Source: UBA4416 sp963422675 (GTDB lineage: Bacteria; Bacteroidota; Bacteroidia; B-17B0; Aurantibacillaceae). From it: 64,000 bases of DNA. The DNA is taken from assembly GCA_963422675.2 (NCBI GenBank), contig CAXVYS010000029.1:62001-126000 (forward strand), given 5' to 3'. Under the pieces are notes generated by a model. The model searched no databases and was not told the DNA's origin. It was given only the letters and a program-made list of their open reading frames with translations. Positions 53,301 through 63,052 of the stretch are shown piece by piece (the first letter of the stretch is position 1; each line of letters begins with the position of its first letter). The position numbers and the translations under genes are program-made.

Positions 53301-55942
53301 GCAAAGGTGTAAAAATCACTCCAAAAAGAAGGTTTTGAAGATGCCATGTTAGTAAGCCAGGTATCAATACAAGCACTTTGGATATAGGCAGGATTATCAG
53401 GGCTACAGCTTAAAACAGGAGAACAGGTATAGGTTCTGTCCTGCAAATTATCGAAATACTGCCCGCCGGGGCTCATATCTGTCATTAAGGTTTGTGCTTT
53501 TAATGTACATTCATCAGGAACATTTATTGCCGCAATGTTTGAGCAGGTATTAACACAGGCATTGTAATCTAAAGCAGCCTGGTTTTGTTCAGTTGATGAA
53601 AGAGTACTCAACAGGTGGCCATATTTATCAGTAGTTACAGATGGGTTCGAGGGTGTTACATATGTGGGGCGGTTTACACCATATTGTTTATTACATATGT
53701 ATTCGCAATCATTACAAGGTGGCACTAAAGCACCGGTGGTTAAAGGGCCGCATGGCGGAGATTTAACGGCAAGGGCATAATTTTGAGTAGCAATATTTAC
53801 ACCAGCCTGGCTTATACTGGTTACTTTACTAACAGTATAAGAACCTATTTCGGGGAACACAACAGAAATAGTGTACATCGCTGTTTCTACCTGACTGCAT
53901 TTAATGAGTGGACTGGCGCCTCCACCGGTGGTATTACTTGAGCAGGTCCCGGTGGGACCGTAAGTAAGATTACTGGAAGCTACCGTGGCAGCTAAATTGT
54001 TCCCTTCACTATCTGTAATCTTAATCTCAAGGTCATAGATACAGTCGCTGCATATTTTACAAACGGCACTAGGACTAAAAGGATCTAAAAGATATGCATA
54101 ACAGGTTGTATCATGATAGTCGGGGGCTATATTTAAACTATAGGTAAAAGTATAAGGCGTATTTTGTTTAGTGGTTACAAAAACTGTTGTAGCAATTTTA
54201 GAATTTCCCGATAATTCATTTTTACCTGTAAGCATATCAGATAGCATATGAACAGGAGCAGGTTTGTTATCAAGATCTAATAGATTCTTGGGGGTTGGTC
54301 CTGAAAGAGCAGAAGCAATCGTTCTTCCTTCCTGGTCGAGGTAAGTCACCGAACATTGTTCATTGGCGTCTACCATTACATTTTTTTTATAATGTCTTAT
54401 ATTACCTGCTTCATTCCCAAACAAACGATCTAATTCTTCCTGCCCTCCCGGCGTACCGTATATATATTTTGTATCATGCGAGCTACCCAGTTTATGGGTT
54501 GGTCCAACTCCGCTTTGTGCCACGATACGCCCGGTACCATCTGTTTTAAATTTGGTTTGCGTATAGGGGAACCCCTGCGCATCCGGCACGTAAGCATCAC
54601 TTCCACTTGCTGATGTATTATTGCCATAGTAGGCGCCAGCACCTGATGTTGCCGGGATAGTAGCAATGGCACCGCCGGTTAAAGGATAATTAGAGTTAAT
54701 ATCAAATTGTTCTTTCGAAAACCCTGCATTAAAATTAGAGTAAAATTTAATACCACCGTTCGCTAAAGGAGTTGGTAATATTTGTACTGCCGGCCTTCCC
54801 TGAAAATCGTATTTAGTTTCAGCAATAACGGCATTATTATCGGAGTTTAATACGGTTACGGTTTGACGATTTCTTAAGCTCCCGTCAAAATAGCTAATCA
54901 CTTCTTTACTCTTACCATCCTCCGCAAAAGCGGCGGAGTATTGCCAATTGTAATCATGATCAAGCCCATCGTAATTTTTCAGAAAAGAGCTTCCGTTGGA
55001 AGAGGTAGCTGTAAGGTTGGTTAATCCATCAGCGCTCCAGGGGCCTTCTACCCGGTTTACAAAAGGTGCTATATGTGAATTACCTACACCTCTTACCCGG
55101 TATACTAAAACACCTTTTGGGTAAGCCATGGGTATATTAAAATTCTGACCTGTAACATTTACGCGGGTAGCGCGGCTAAAATCCAGATCGTAAGAGCTGG
55201 CATAAATGCCAGCACCAATATCAACAAACAACCATTCCACATCATACGATTCGGCACCGGCAATATAACTCCAGGCTATTGGTAACTGGTTATTAGGTAG
55301 GGTTGATTGGTTAACAGTAGCTGCCGGAATAGAAGTACTAACAATAGGAGCTGGTGCAGTGGCCGCTGTACAGTTATATCCATTATAAGCTATGTTGTAA
55401 TACCGTTCTGTTTCCTGGGTTACATCAAAATAAATATCGTTTGCATATTTTGCAGGAATCGAAGGCCCTCCTGAGGTAGAAGCCCAGGTAACATTAGTAA
55501 TGGTTACTTCAGCTTTTAAAGCTCCTTGGTAAGATTTAAGAAAAATATCATTATAGGAAGAGGCAGTATTATAGGCAATGGTTGCTACTTCGCCCGTATA
55601 GGTAATATAGGGAATAGGGGCTGTGCCATATAATTTAATAGTATAGGTTACATTGAGTGTCCAGTTAGCTGTTTCAAGGTTTCGCTTACTATCATCAAAT
55701 CTTAATATAACTGAGGCGTTGGATTCCTTATTCCCAAAACGACAGGCCCAATTAGGGTCGGCGGTCATTTGAATCAACCGTTGATCTTCTGCCGATAAAG
55801 AATAAAATACTCCCGGAGTAGCTACCAGTGGTTTAATATTGGCTCCTGCGAGACTGTTGATGGTTTTTTCTTTAGCGGCAAACACTGTAACTGATGTTAA
55901 GATCAATAGGCAGTATAGGGTGATGTATGATAGTTTCTTCAT
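47381..55942 (-). CDS. Rhs/YD-repeat polymorphic toxin with C-terminal variable toxin domain
   Basis: 2853 residues. Signal peptide 1-22 (SYITLYCLLILTSVTVFAA); N-terminal beta domains; cysteine-rich middle (CKICSDC near 635 and CNDCEYIC near 750); YD repeats from about 1500; Rhs core ending RYTFNGKEADPETGMQDYGF and FLSVDPLQKEYPELTPYQFA, with IDLDGLE at about 2595. After it come a linker and a toxin-like domain of about 110 residues (from about 2745) with IVYDTKGNYFRIQNTS, suggestive of small RNase folds of the Barnase/colicin E5 type, though not assigned. Rhs shells enclose and release the toxin tip. The next gene is its candidate immunity gene. Confidence 0.93.
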   Translation of the reverse strand: MKKLSYITLYCLLILTSVTVFAAKEKTINSLAGANIKPLVATPGVFYSLSAEDQRLIQMTADPNWACRFGNKESNASVILRFDDSKRNLETANWTLNVTYTIKLYGTAPIPYITYTGEVATIAYNTASSYNDIFLKSYQGALKAEVTITNVTWASTSGGPSIPAKYANDIYFDVTQETERYYNIAYNGYNCTAATAPAPIVSTSIPAATVNQSTLPNNQLPIAWSYIAGAESYDVEWLFVDIGAGIYASSYDLDFSRATRVNVTGQNFNIPMAYPKGVLVYRVRGVGNSHIAPFVNRVEGPWSADGLTNLTATSSNGSSFLKNYDGLDHDYNWQYSAAFAEDGKSKEVISYFDGSLRNRQTVTVLNSDNNAVIAETKYDFQGRPAVQILPTPLANGGIKFYSNFNAGFSKEQFDINSNYPLTGGAIATIPATSGAGAYYGNNTSASGSDAYVPDAQGFPYTQTKFKTDGTGRIVAQSGVGPTHKLGSSHDTKYIYGTPGGQEELDRLFGNEAGNIRHYKKNVMVDANEQCSVTYLDQEGRTIASALSGPTPKNLLDLDNKPAPVHMLSDMLTGKNELSGNSKIATTVFVTTKQNTPYTFTYSLNIAPDYHDTTCYAYLLDPFSPSAVCKICSDCIYDLEIKITDSEGNNLAATVASSNLTYGPTGTCSSNTTGGGASPLIKCSQVETAMYTISVVFPEIGSYTVSKVTSISQAGVNIATQNYALAVKSPPCGPLTTGALVPPCNDCEYICNKQYGVNRPTYVTPSNPSVTTDKYGHLLSTLSSTEQNQAALDYNACVNTCSNIAAINVPDECTLKAQTLMTDMSPGGQYFDNLQDRTYTCSPVLSCSPDNPAYIQSACIDTWLTNMASSKPSFWSDFYTFATTGSTCTPLVSGSISISTFSNWTWIRAHWQNCFAKYLIKFHPEYCNYNFYCNNTTICAGNGDIIQFPMLTVTSPGVYGSTTANSITMNQVNLYDKAFKTDNTNFFADPLEYPFGYNPSSYKSDLKLTPALTLVSASNNAKDPLFNLPFEKYCERKIFCQQGSYKSVRDYMVSSLTKFYPASVNGGSILPMSIWYVLDDPDGISSHTTAYTISGSSYISNGTAIDLATVNFFQSFHDPATGILSNPHATKYSVFRDYYEGSKQFVLYSLFNTDYECDYNRLKGGYIASTALTADANEPGFTPCIYNSATNTLPHAQIRFPKNDIFELILADCPNFRPDYTSYRANQLANSCQSGCTSKADGTWMPLIKSQIETCALGAAASNSLTVLANIRHDLIEICTKSCDATNTQGLDHIPSSPVNPNLPTGVLTFNDVINHYLGVAPYTSCPNLISNITLVNPQPQLTGAVPYSQASCICDNIKNYAINNSIIWNLSNPNLSTTIADSINRQLSVSATITGADVCAWMAQCYQGPGNCATLSTPPLNIIYLLAPSGSGVTNHGVPDAFICSTTNQVPAPDPCDLVQAGADVQYQNNITEQQAVAQLMTVFKASYIRNCLNKLDITEKMIADYYLDEYYYTLYYYDQAGNLIKTVPPEGFKPITVSVTVGTGGNVTTKDVALYRQNPATYPFVWPTHTLVTNYKYNTLNQLREQKTPDAGITGFYYDIVGRLIVSQNAKQALYTPSPGYSYTFYDNLSRITEVGEVLTTDAINADVAKAPNFYPNFVNSTSYINRRQITRTYYDEAPQELLGSVNSVIASNKTKGLYASRMLGYLRNRVSCVTYVETDFNRSAAYATTTNYYDNASHYSYDIHGNVKTLYTENIHLAAFAYDVNRVDYKYDLISGKVNEVHYNSGKPDQFHHRYDYDADNRITATYSSRNGVIWEKESKYFYYKHGPLLRTEIGDKQVQATDYAYTLHGWIKGVNSNSLEMNNDIGLDGFNATTNLNTVFARDGYGYSLGYFDGDYTAKKPSAVSFLASNTGITGVLYPGAPIAVSQGAGLYNGNIANMTTNTYFLSGAALVAAPLLKTFRYDQLNRIKNAQSYNAFSSNAWTATGAFGNTYRENFTYDYNGNITAATRYNDATTLIDDLTYNYYATGSNLSNNKLKFVKDNNTVTTGTDFKNQVNQSYTTGTDPDVDAGLNYNYDKIGNLIKDQAEQIDNIAWTVYGKIKSITRKAASLKPDLDFVYDAAGNRIEKTVKPKNQSTGALLASTAWLSTYYIRDAQGNVMATYDKSNNGSTDLLNLTEQDIYGSSRLGLIKKSTPLRVDLNNSVLHKATFNTSGTDGWIASGTTISVDSYNRLQVNVPASAPSTGAQYNVPGLITGKTYEVSYDIDLSQAPGIDMSAVVLDNPSGGGYTEIVKQKSVQGSNSYRFTARGGTTLIKFQNYATGNPAQSFYADNITVKEIDKQRALGDKSYELSNHLGNVLTVISDRKIVVAPQELVVYSNNFSTTTSPFLTSNGPYYTGTLDNGRFKAVFTQNNSLFMPLTTIPGHIYRVSFDVDLVNNLQLLGYGYDVSSATYSTLLAMTSNGSYSFNFTALSNNTYVCFENWPGGARTLYLDNVVIKDIGNGLIDHYTAEILSSNDYYAFGGNMPGRQFNSNSMRYTFNGKEADPETGMQDYGFRIYNPAIGKFLSVDPLQKEYPELTPYQFASNTPIQAIDLDGLEMVHCSLTVTNGKPVLKVLGVDFVDITGSQWVGWQYHVTYGGANYHFISAEDLISWAKNGATGAPSEEDKTPEQIRAIGYAVLMCQQDALDDAFATGTSQNVVPPLKSEKPPVNKEVKQSSSSNNGVKPNGVKTNLVKKDGASRAATYSTQWKNSSLNEAITKFAPGSKGTVVGDKMIYTNQKTGLQIVYDTKGNYFRIQNTSVTGKRNYTDSNGKIVNNKTVNGKESGKSQAEYNSDTHFNNTDTPSNTDTPK

Positions 55943-55961
55943 AATGTGTGATATAACCTGG

Positions 55962-56690
55962 TTATTTATTTTGAAAATCCTGTGGCGTTACAAGCTTATA
56001 ATTTTTATAAGCTTCGCGGGCTTCTATTTTATCTTTTTTTATTTTAATATAAGACGACTGATCAAATAATTCAGGGCTTTTACACTCTCCTGAAAAATTA
56101 GAATAGGTAACTATAACTTTTGCATTACCTGTATTTTTTTGTACTTCTTCGGTATACAGATATATGATTTCTTTTAAAGCCAGTGTTTTAGGGTTAAAAG
56201 ACATACTTATTGATTTTATAGATCCATCATTTGGCAATATTTCAATTTTTTTTTCACTAGGTGTATTAACCAAATACCTCGTTTTTGTTTTCTGGCTTTT
56301 TACAAGCGAATCAACATTTATGTTTTGTGGAGAACTGATTACAGCCATTTGTTCTTTGTTTATTTTAGTATACATCAACATTTTTTGTTTATCATCTACC
56401 AATAACATTAACTGATTGTTTACAATAGTTTTCCGGTTTAAAATATTCAGGTAAAATTTGTCATTCAGTTTTGCAGTTCTTCCTTTCGACGAAAAAGTGA
56501 TTTCCTGTTTGGGCGAATCCTTATACACTTTTATGTCAACGGTTATATCGTAAGAAGGAATATTACTGAATTTTTTGCCCATAGCAATCAAATCATCGCT
56601 TGCAGTTTGCCCAATACCAAGGTAAGGAAATACACTATAAACTGCGAGCAGAAGCATGTAAATGGCTTTATGTTTTTGTAAATAGTACAT
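55962..56690 (-). CDS. Secreted LolA-like protein of the Rhs cluster
   Basis: 242 residues with an N-terminal hydrophobic leader (IYMLLLAVYSVFPYLGIGQ). The mature part is an antiparallel beta series (ITVDIKVYKDSPKQEITFSSKGR, FYLNILNRKTIVNNQLMLLVDD, TLALKEIIYLYTEE) that recalls the LolA/LolB lipid-carrier fold, but I cannot confirm it. It sits between the 2109-residue protein (3 bases) and the Rhs protein (19 bases) on one strand, so it may help their export or assembly. Confidence 0.6.
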   Translation of the reverse strand: MYYLQKHKAIYMLLLAVYSVFPYLGIGQTASDDLIAMGKKFSNIPSYDITVDIKVYKDSPKQEITFSSKGRTAKLNDKFYLNILNRKTIVNNQLMLLVDDKQKMLMYTKINKEQMAVISSPQNINVDSLVKSQKTKTRYLVNTPSEKKIEILPNDGSIKSISMSFNPKTLALKEIIYLYTEEVQKNTGNAKVIVTYSNFSGECKSPELFDQSSYIKIKKDKIEAREAYKNYKLVTPQDFQNK

Positions 56691-56693
56691 AAC

Positions 56694-59600
56694 TTATCTT
56701 CGGATGTTACTACGTGTTGTTTTTAAGGTTTGCACACCATTCACCGTTTCTTTTTTTACCTGTGTTAAAGTACCTTCTTCATCATAATTATAAAAAGTGG
56801 CATAATTCTGATTATCTAATTCTGCAACCAGCCATAGCGATTTAGGATCGTATACAAACGTTTTCATGCTGCTTTTAAATGGCTGTAAACGCACATCATC
56901 CATATACCAGGCAGCACTTGTGCCGGTTACATTAAATTGCACAGATACCGCTACAGTTGAATTGGTTGTGAAATTGAGGTCTATTTTTTGCCAGCCTTCA
57001 ATTTTTATATTATCCGAAAATATTTCTGAAGACAGGGCACCTGTAACCGAAATAGTTGGATTACCATCAGCTGTTTTAAACCATGCACTTATCGTGTATT
57101 TTTTATTTGGCTGGGCCTGGAAATAATAATTGTTTGACGCAGAGGTAAGTGACATATTAAATGCTTGTGTTCCTGTACCTTTAATGGAACGTTTCCCCGT
57201 ATGTACATTAGTGTTTTCAAAGAAAATATTACCAGCAGGGCTTGTTAATGCAATGTGTCCGCCTTTTCGAACTAATGGAGTAGTTGGTAAATTAGCATAA
57301 TCTGAAGCTGTTGTCGGATAATCCTCAAAACCATCAAAGGCCGTTTCATAATAAGAAGCATTGGCAGTAATGGCTGTTTGAACAGAATTATTGTAGCCAT
57401 ATAATGCGGAGGTGAAAATACCAATCGCATTTTTATTTTCTACTTCAAAGCCATACGGATTATATTTAGTAACCTCGTTTACCTTTGTCCATTTAGTGTT
57501 AGGACTAACGGCAGCTTTATCCCAGTTAAACAGGGCAAAGTCATTAAAAGTACCATCATCCTGAATTTTGGTGGTATTTATATTGGTAGCGTTTGCTGTT
57601 TGTAAACGAGCAGTTTGATACGCATAGGATTTTTCCATGCGCCATATACCTGCGTTTCCTAAACGATAGGGGTTGTATAGTGTAGCAGCAGTTAAAGTAC
57701 TTAATTTTGCACCGGAGCTAAAGTTTACAACAGGGTCACCAACATCCTGGTAATCATACACCCAGCCTTTATCTTTAAACTCAGCTGCTGACGCGTTTAA
57801 CACACCATCAAGGCACTCTGTTAACCCGCAGGCATCATTGATGTCGCCGGTTGCCAAAACAACATTTGTAGTAGGATGCAAGGCATATACTTTTTTGCCT
57901 GCTTTTTTTAGTTTAACCTGGTTCCAGGTAATAGGACTGGTTATATCGTAAGGGAACGTAAGAGTTACTTTACAGCCAGGCCCTACATCAGTAGAAGGCC
58001 CGGTAAGTGTAATAATAAAAGGATTGGACGTAGCTGAACTGAATGTTTTGGTATATACTTTAGAAACAGTTGTTCCACAATCGGTACTGGAAAAAGAAGT
58101 TGCACCTGTGTTAGTATTATAATCCGTAAATAAATTGTATTTACGGTCAGTAACAGGATTGGTTAATGACACAATGTAGCCATTGGAAACTGATTGCTGA
58201 TTTCTTCTCCCCGATTTTATCACTAGTCCTACAGCGGTAGTGTTTACGCCAATTGCTGAGGTTCCATCTTCTTTATTTAATTGTAAACTGCCGTTACTAT
58301 TTCCTTTTACCCACGCTCTGCTACTATTATTGATTAAGATTTCATCCCCTTCCGCCAATGAAGTTGATGTACCGGCCGTTAAATTACCGCTGCCATTGGT
58401 AACAAAAGTTACTGTAGCCCTGTCATTCTTATAAGCATTGGCCATTCCATTATAAGCCCACTGTGCAGCATATTCATACTTGTAAATAGGTTTATCAAAA
58501 TCGTTGGTTACAGAAGTTAACAATGGCTTTCCCGAATAGGCATCAAACATTAGGTTTTTAGCTACCACAGTACTTCCCTCATGGGTGGTTTTTGTTTCCA
58601 TTAACACAGCTGTATGATTATCTATCTGCATGGAAACAATTGATTTATTAATACTTTCTGAATAATCAATAATTGGTAAAATAATTGGTACGACTATAAA
58701 GGCATAACCATATACATTAGTCTGAAGCCCTGTATTCATACTTACGCCATACGTTTCACGCATATCAATGTATTTGTCAGTAGTTGCACCTATATTAACA
58801 GGTTTGAAATAGCCATCTGCAAACAATGCATTGATATTATTACCATATTCGCTATAGATATATTCTTCTTTACTAACAGGAGCAATACTTGGATTATTAA
58901 TATCTGCATTGGTCCCATAGGTAGCAATGGATTTAGGTCTTCCATGCATATCATTGGTTGTTACCAGCATGGACTGAGAAAAACCGTGATTTTCAAAACC
59001 AACACTACCAATAAATGGAATGGTAATTTTTGGATTGAATTTTTCATGCTCCAGGTTACTACGTTGCATACTGTAAGGATAGTCTACCGAAGTATAAAAC
59101 TCGTGTACTGTAATCCCTTCTTTGGTTTTGGTTACTTCTGTAGTTGATCTGGATGTTTCTGTTTGCCTGATATTTTTAACCGCAACGCGGCTATAACCAA
59201 CAGAAGCTCCCGGATAAAAACTTTCTCCTATAGGCTCTTCCGCATACAGATTTTCATTTTTAAAAATAAAATAAGGACTGCTATACCTGATAGGTTTACG
59301 TTGGGGAATTTCTTCTCCTCCGATTAAGGGTTCATAGGCCGCTACTCCGGAGCTTGTATTATCAGCCAAACGATACGAATATTCCTGACCGTATTGAGAG
59401 GGATCTTCTCCGGGAGATAATGGATCTGATGGATTTGGTTTTGTTTCTTTCCAGCTATCAGTAATCACAATACTTTTAACCCGGTGTCCACCACCATATT
59501 TAATACCGTCTGGAGTATTTAAACGGATAAATGAGGGATATCCTGCATCTTTGCTCATTTCTTTGCCATAGCCTGCGGCCTCGCAATAGCTGTTATAGCC

Positions 59601-62600
59601 TATAAATAACTGGGCAGAGGAGGTTAAAGCAGTAATAATAGAATTGGCAACCTGACTTACATAAGCAAGACCTGAGCCTCCACTTGAACTACTGGCACTG
59701 CTGGAAGGATACAATACGTCCGGTCGTTGTAATTTTAAATACTGCCACGCCGCTTTGCGGAAAGGATGAGTGAAGGGGAAACTATTTACGGCATCATGTA
59801 TAGGAACTTTTTTGACTTTTATATAACCTAATTTTAAATACCTGGAAGGATAAGGGCCAGGGTTTTCAAGAGAGCCCCCTGCGGGAGAAATAATCCCACA
59901 TTCAGTGGTATCAATAGTTGCATAGCCATTCACATAATCTTTTTTAGGAATACCCTGTATCCCATTTTTTTTAAGATTTATGTAGATGTGAAAATAAATG
60001 TCGCTTAATCCATGAATGTAATTTGTAACATTAGTTGAATTAACCGTTGCATCATTGATTTCAAATACCAGGTATTCTGTTTTATCAGTCATCTCTGTTG
60101 TTAAAGTTGAAAGATTTAATGATGTGCCTCCATAGGGGTTTGGTAAAAATCCAACAACTCTTACCATCTCCATGGCTTTTTTGTCGTGTACATAAGCATA
60201 ATCATCTGGCTCATAATTCACGATCATTTTTCCACCTGATGGTAGAGTAATTTCTTTGAGAGACCAGGCAGAGGCATGAGCATTTCGTTTCGTTGTATCA
60301 GCAGGATCAATCGCATTATTCAGATTGTAATCACTGGTTTGAGGGGTATAAGGGAATATGGTGCTATTAGCACCAAAAGTGTTTTCTTTATAATTCCCCC
60401 AACGGTCTTCTTGTAAAATATTATAATCAGGGTTTTCATCGGCAATATTGGCATGGTAATCAAATTGGTAAGGAGACAGGGATCCTTTATTGTTAGCCAT
60501 GTATGAGAAACTGATCGTTTTTAATGTTAGTTTTCCATTACCCGCCGCAGAGCTGTTGATTGTGTTTTTACATAATTCGTAATTGTAGCCAAAATTAACT
60601 TCTTTTAAAGGCTTTGTTATATCGGCTTTTGCAAATAAAGATATTTTTTTAAGGCTTCTCAAAGGATTTGTCTGATCCATATTTCCATTAACAGGAGCAC
60701 CTGTGTAGGGATTGGGCTGATCTTCATTTACGGCACCATTGGCATCTTGTCTGGGATTATTATTATCATCTAATACAAAACTGGCCAAATGGGTTTTTGT
60801 TTCAATGGAGTTTAAATACCATATTTCTTTTTCTCCATATGTATAGCCTGCTTTATCATCATTTTTGGTGCTTAAGTGACCTCTTAAAAAATTGGCTCCA
60901 GAAAAAGGAGCTCTCCATTTGTAACCGGAATGCGTTTTGGTATAATTGAATTTTACCCAATAACCAAAATCGTCATTGCTTAAACCATTATCTGTTAAAT
61001 CAACATAATCAGGTGAAACAATAGCTGTCAACATATAAGAGTGAACATATTTTGGTATTTCTGTATAGGAATAGAAATAATCGTCCAATTGCTGATTGCC
61101 CGTTGAGTTATCTCCTCCTCCCTGGTAATTAATTATTTTGTCATCAGGGGAAACTCTTTTGGTTGGATCAATAGAAAAATTAACTTCTTTCTGAATATTA
61201 TTCTGCGCAGGTAAGGCATAAATATAGCGGTTTCCATCAGGGTTGGTTACCGATATTTCGCCTATCTGGTTCCCTTGTGGGTTTGCATTGCTTAAATGAC
61301 CTGAGTTTACAGGACTTGCATTTTCATTAAATACATGGTTATTAACCCAGTTATTTTGATAATTTGGGATGCTGTTTATTTCTCCAAAGGTTTTGTAACT
61401 CATTAATTGCGACCGCGTTTTTTTATTAATGAAGTGATTTTTAGTAATCTCTCCATCATTATTTACCCGGATATCCACAAAGGGATTAATATCCGCCGTA
61501 GAGAGCGAAAAATCCGAAAAATTGGGTAATGCTACCATCGTAGTTATGGGGAAAGGCGTGAGTGGTTTTCCCTCAAAAAACTCTTCGGTTTCGTCGGCGA
61601 CCTGTTCACCGGCTAACATAAAATAGGGTTCATTTCCTCCCTGGTAAGTGATATTATGTACATCGTCCCACAGATCGGATCGATGCCATGGTCCGGTGTA
61701 ATTTTTAGTATAATTCAATGCTAAATTTAAGCCAACGTTCCAAGAAGCGCCCAGGCCTACTTCAACTCCAATTGTACCACCTTCAACTTCTCCTCTTATT
61801 TCGGGATCAACCAGTAAACCCACATCTGTACGCATTGGCCTGAATATTCCACCAATACCTTGCCCTTTTACCATATAAATATCGTAAGTAGAAATGGAGG
61901 CAGGCATACTCGGAATATCTTTACTTGGTGTTATTTCCCGTTCCCGGTTAAAATCCATAAGCTTCAGGTCATCATTATTGTCTGCATCGCTCATAGCATC
62001 AGTCCGTTCTTTGGCGTGTAAATAGCCGTAAGCACTAAATTCAAGAAGTTTTTTATTATATTCTATTTTATTGTAATTGGCGTTTATCTGCAAGCGGTTA
62101 TCAATACCTGCTAGGTTTTGGCCAATACTTAGTTGAGTGCTGATATTAAATCCTTTTTGCGACATATCAGAAGGCGGTATAAAAGAGGAAGAAGCAAAGC
62201 TAATTCCTCCTGAAGTTGAACGACTCCCGACAGAATATGTTTCACTACTCAGAAGCACTTTATCTTTGGAATAAGTGTCAACTTTTTGCTTAAGGTTTTT
62301 AGTTCTATGATAGGTAAAGTTCAGATCCTTTAATCCTTGTAAAGAATTTAAACTTACTTTGGCACCAAAGGAATTAATTGCATCATTTTTTTGGGATGAT
62401 AAACTTACACCCGCACTCATATCTGTTTCACCGGACAAAGAATTGTAATTAAGTGATGCTTGTAACCCAAAAGAACTGCTCTTCGAACTTTGAGAACAAG
62501 AAACACCACCGGCAAATCCAAACCCTTTATAATTATTAAACTGAGCTCCTAAACTCAGTAAGGCTTTATATTTGAAACCAACACCTTCAGGGGCACTTGC

Positions 62601-63023
62601 ATAGGGAATACCAAAGTTAATACCAACCGTATGGTTAGGCCTCATACTTATTTGCTTTTTTACTGATTCCCCACTAAAATCATCGGGTAAGCCACGCATT
62701 TGCCTTGAAATCACTCCAGGGTTAATATTCCATCCCAGGCCTACCCAGGACGCTTCATCTTCCATACCAATTCCTGCATGGTAAGCTATATTAACAGGAT
62801 ATCCACCATTAGGGCCGGGAACTGTTAATAAGGGGATATTATAATTAAAATCACCTGAGAACATGTCTACCATTTCGGTCGTTCCAATAGGCTCAAAACT
62901 TGCCATTTCAGGTTGCCCGGGGCCACTTGTTAACGCTAAAGCCACAGTTGGTGATACCACCTGGAAAAAGATAGTTAATGCTAAATAAAAAGCTACAATG
63001 CGCTTAAATTTGTCTTTTGTCAT
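56694..63023 (-). CDS. Giant secreted SpvB/YD-like companion of the Rhs protein
   Basis: 2109 residues. Signal peptide 10-32 (IVAFYLALTIFFQVVSPTVALA). The beginning, DMFSGDFNYNIPLLTVPG and VNIAYHAGIGMEDEASWVGL, is the SpvB/TcaC-like start common in Bacteroidota. The body is rich in beta strands and ends with a carbohydrate-binding-like domain (about 1930-2060, AWFKTADGNPTISV and AWYMDDVRLQPF) and a YD-type end YNYDEEGTLTQVKKET. Such proteins form the second shell of Tc-type toxin complexes; here it precedes the Rhs gene. No T9SS C-terminal signal is seen. Confidence 0.85.
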   Translation of the reverse strand: MTKDKFKRIVAFYLALTIFFQVVSPTVALALTSGPGQPEMASFEPIGTTEMVDMFSGDFNYNIPLLTVPGPNGGYPVNIAYHAGIGMEDEASWVGLGWNINPGVISRQMRGLPDDFSGESVKKQISMRPNHTVGINFGIPYASAPEGVGFKYKALLSLGAQFNNYKGFGFAGGVSCSQSSKSSSFGLQASLNYNSLSGETDMSAGVSLSSQKNDAINSFGAKVSLNSLQGLKDLNFTYHRTKNLKQKVDTYSKDKVLLSSETYSVGSRSTSGGISFASSSFIPPSDMSQKGFNISTQLSIGQNLAGIDNRLQINANYNKIEYNKKLLEFSAYGYLHAKERTDAMSDADNNDDLKLMDFNREREITPSKDIPSMPASISTYDIYMVKGQGIGGIFRPMRTDVGLLVDPEIRGEVEGGTIGVEVGLGASWNVGLNLALNYTKNYTGPWHRSDLWDDVHNITYQGGNEPYFMLAGEQVADETEEFFEGKPLTPFPITTMVALPNFSDFSLSTADINPFVDIRVNNDGEITKNHFINKKTRSQLMSYKTFGEINSIPNYQNNWVNNHVFNENASPVNSGHLSNANPQGNQIGEISVTNPDGNRYIYALPAQNNIQKEVNFSIDPTKRVSPDDKIINYQGGGDNSTGNQQLDDYFYSYTEIPKYVHSYMLTAIVSPDYVDLTDNGLSNDDFGYWVKFNYTKTHSGYKWRAPFSGANFLRGHLSTKNDDKAGYTYGEKEIWYLNSIETKTHLASFVLDDNNNPRQDANGAVNEDQPNPYTGAPVNGNMDQTNPLRSLKKISLFAKADITKPLKEVNFGYNYELCKNTINSSAAGNGKLTLKTISFSYMANNKGSLSPYQFDYHANIADENPDYNILQEDRWGNYKENTFGANSTIFPYTPQTSDYNLNNAIDPADTTKRNAHASAWSLKEITLPSGGKMIVNYEPDDYAYVHDKKAMEMVRVVGFLPNPYGGTSLNLSTLTTEMTDKTEYLVFEINDATVNSTNVTNYIHGLSDIYFHIYINLKKNGIQGIPKKDYVNGYATIDTTECGIISPAGGSLENPGPYPSRYLKLGYIKVKKVPIHDAVNSFPFTHPFRKAAWQYLKLQRPDVLYPSSSASSSSGGSGLAYVSQVANSIITALTSSAQLFIGYNSYCEAAGYGKEMSKDAGYPSFIRLNTPDGIKYGGGHRVKSIVITDSWKETKPNPSDPLSPGEDPSQYGQEYSYRLADNTSSGVAAYEPLIGGEEIPQRKPIRYSSPYFIFKNENLYAEEPIGESFYPGASVGYSRVAVKNIRQTETSRSTTEVTKTKEGITVHEFYTSVDYPYSMQRSNLEHEKFNPKITIPFIGSVGFENHGFSQSMLVTTNDMHGRPKSIATYGTNADINNPSIAPVSKEEYIYSEYGNNINALFADGYFKPVNIGATTDKYIDMRETYGVSMNTGLQTNVYGYAFIVVPIILPIIDYSESINKSIVSMQIDNHTAVLMETKTTHEGSTVVAKNLMFDAYSGKPLLTSVTNDFDKPIYKYEYAAQWAYNGMANAYKNDRATVTFVTNGSGNLTAGTSTSLAEGDEILINNSSRAWVKGNSNGSLQLNKEDGTSAIGVNTTAVGLVIKSGRRNQQSVSNGYIVSLTNPVTDRKYNLFTDYNTNTGATSFSSTDCGTTVSKVYTKTFSSATSNPFIITLTGPSTDVGPGCKVTLTFPYDITSPITWNQVKLKKAGKKVYALHPTTNVVLATGDINDACGLTECLDGVLNASAAEFKDKGWVYDYQDVGDPVVNFSSGAKLSTLTAATLYNPYRLGNAGIWRMEKSYAYQTARLQTANATNINTTKIQDDGTFNDFALFNWDKAAVSPNTKWTKVNEVTKYNPYGFEVENKNAIGIFTSALYGYNNSVQTAITANASYYETAFDGFEDYPTTASDYANLPTTPLVRKGGHIALTSPAGNIFFENTNVHTGKRSIKGTGTQAFNMSLTSASNNYYFQAQPNKKYTISAWFKTADGNPTISVTGALSSEIFSDNIKIEGWQKIDLNFTTNSTVAVSVQFNVTGTSAAWYMDDVRLQPFKSSMKTFVYDPKSLWLVAELDNQNYATFYNYDEEGTLTQVKKETVNGVQTLKTTRSNIRR

Positions 63024-63052
63024 ATTAATTATAATCTAAAAATTATCCGTTT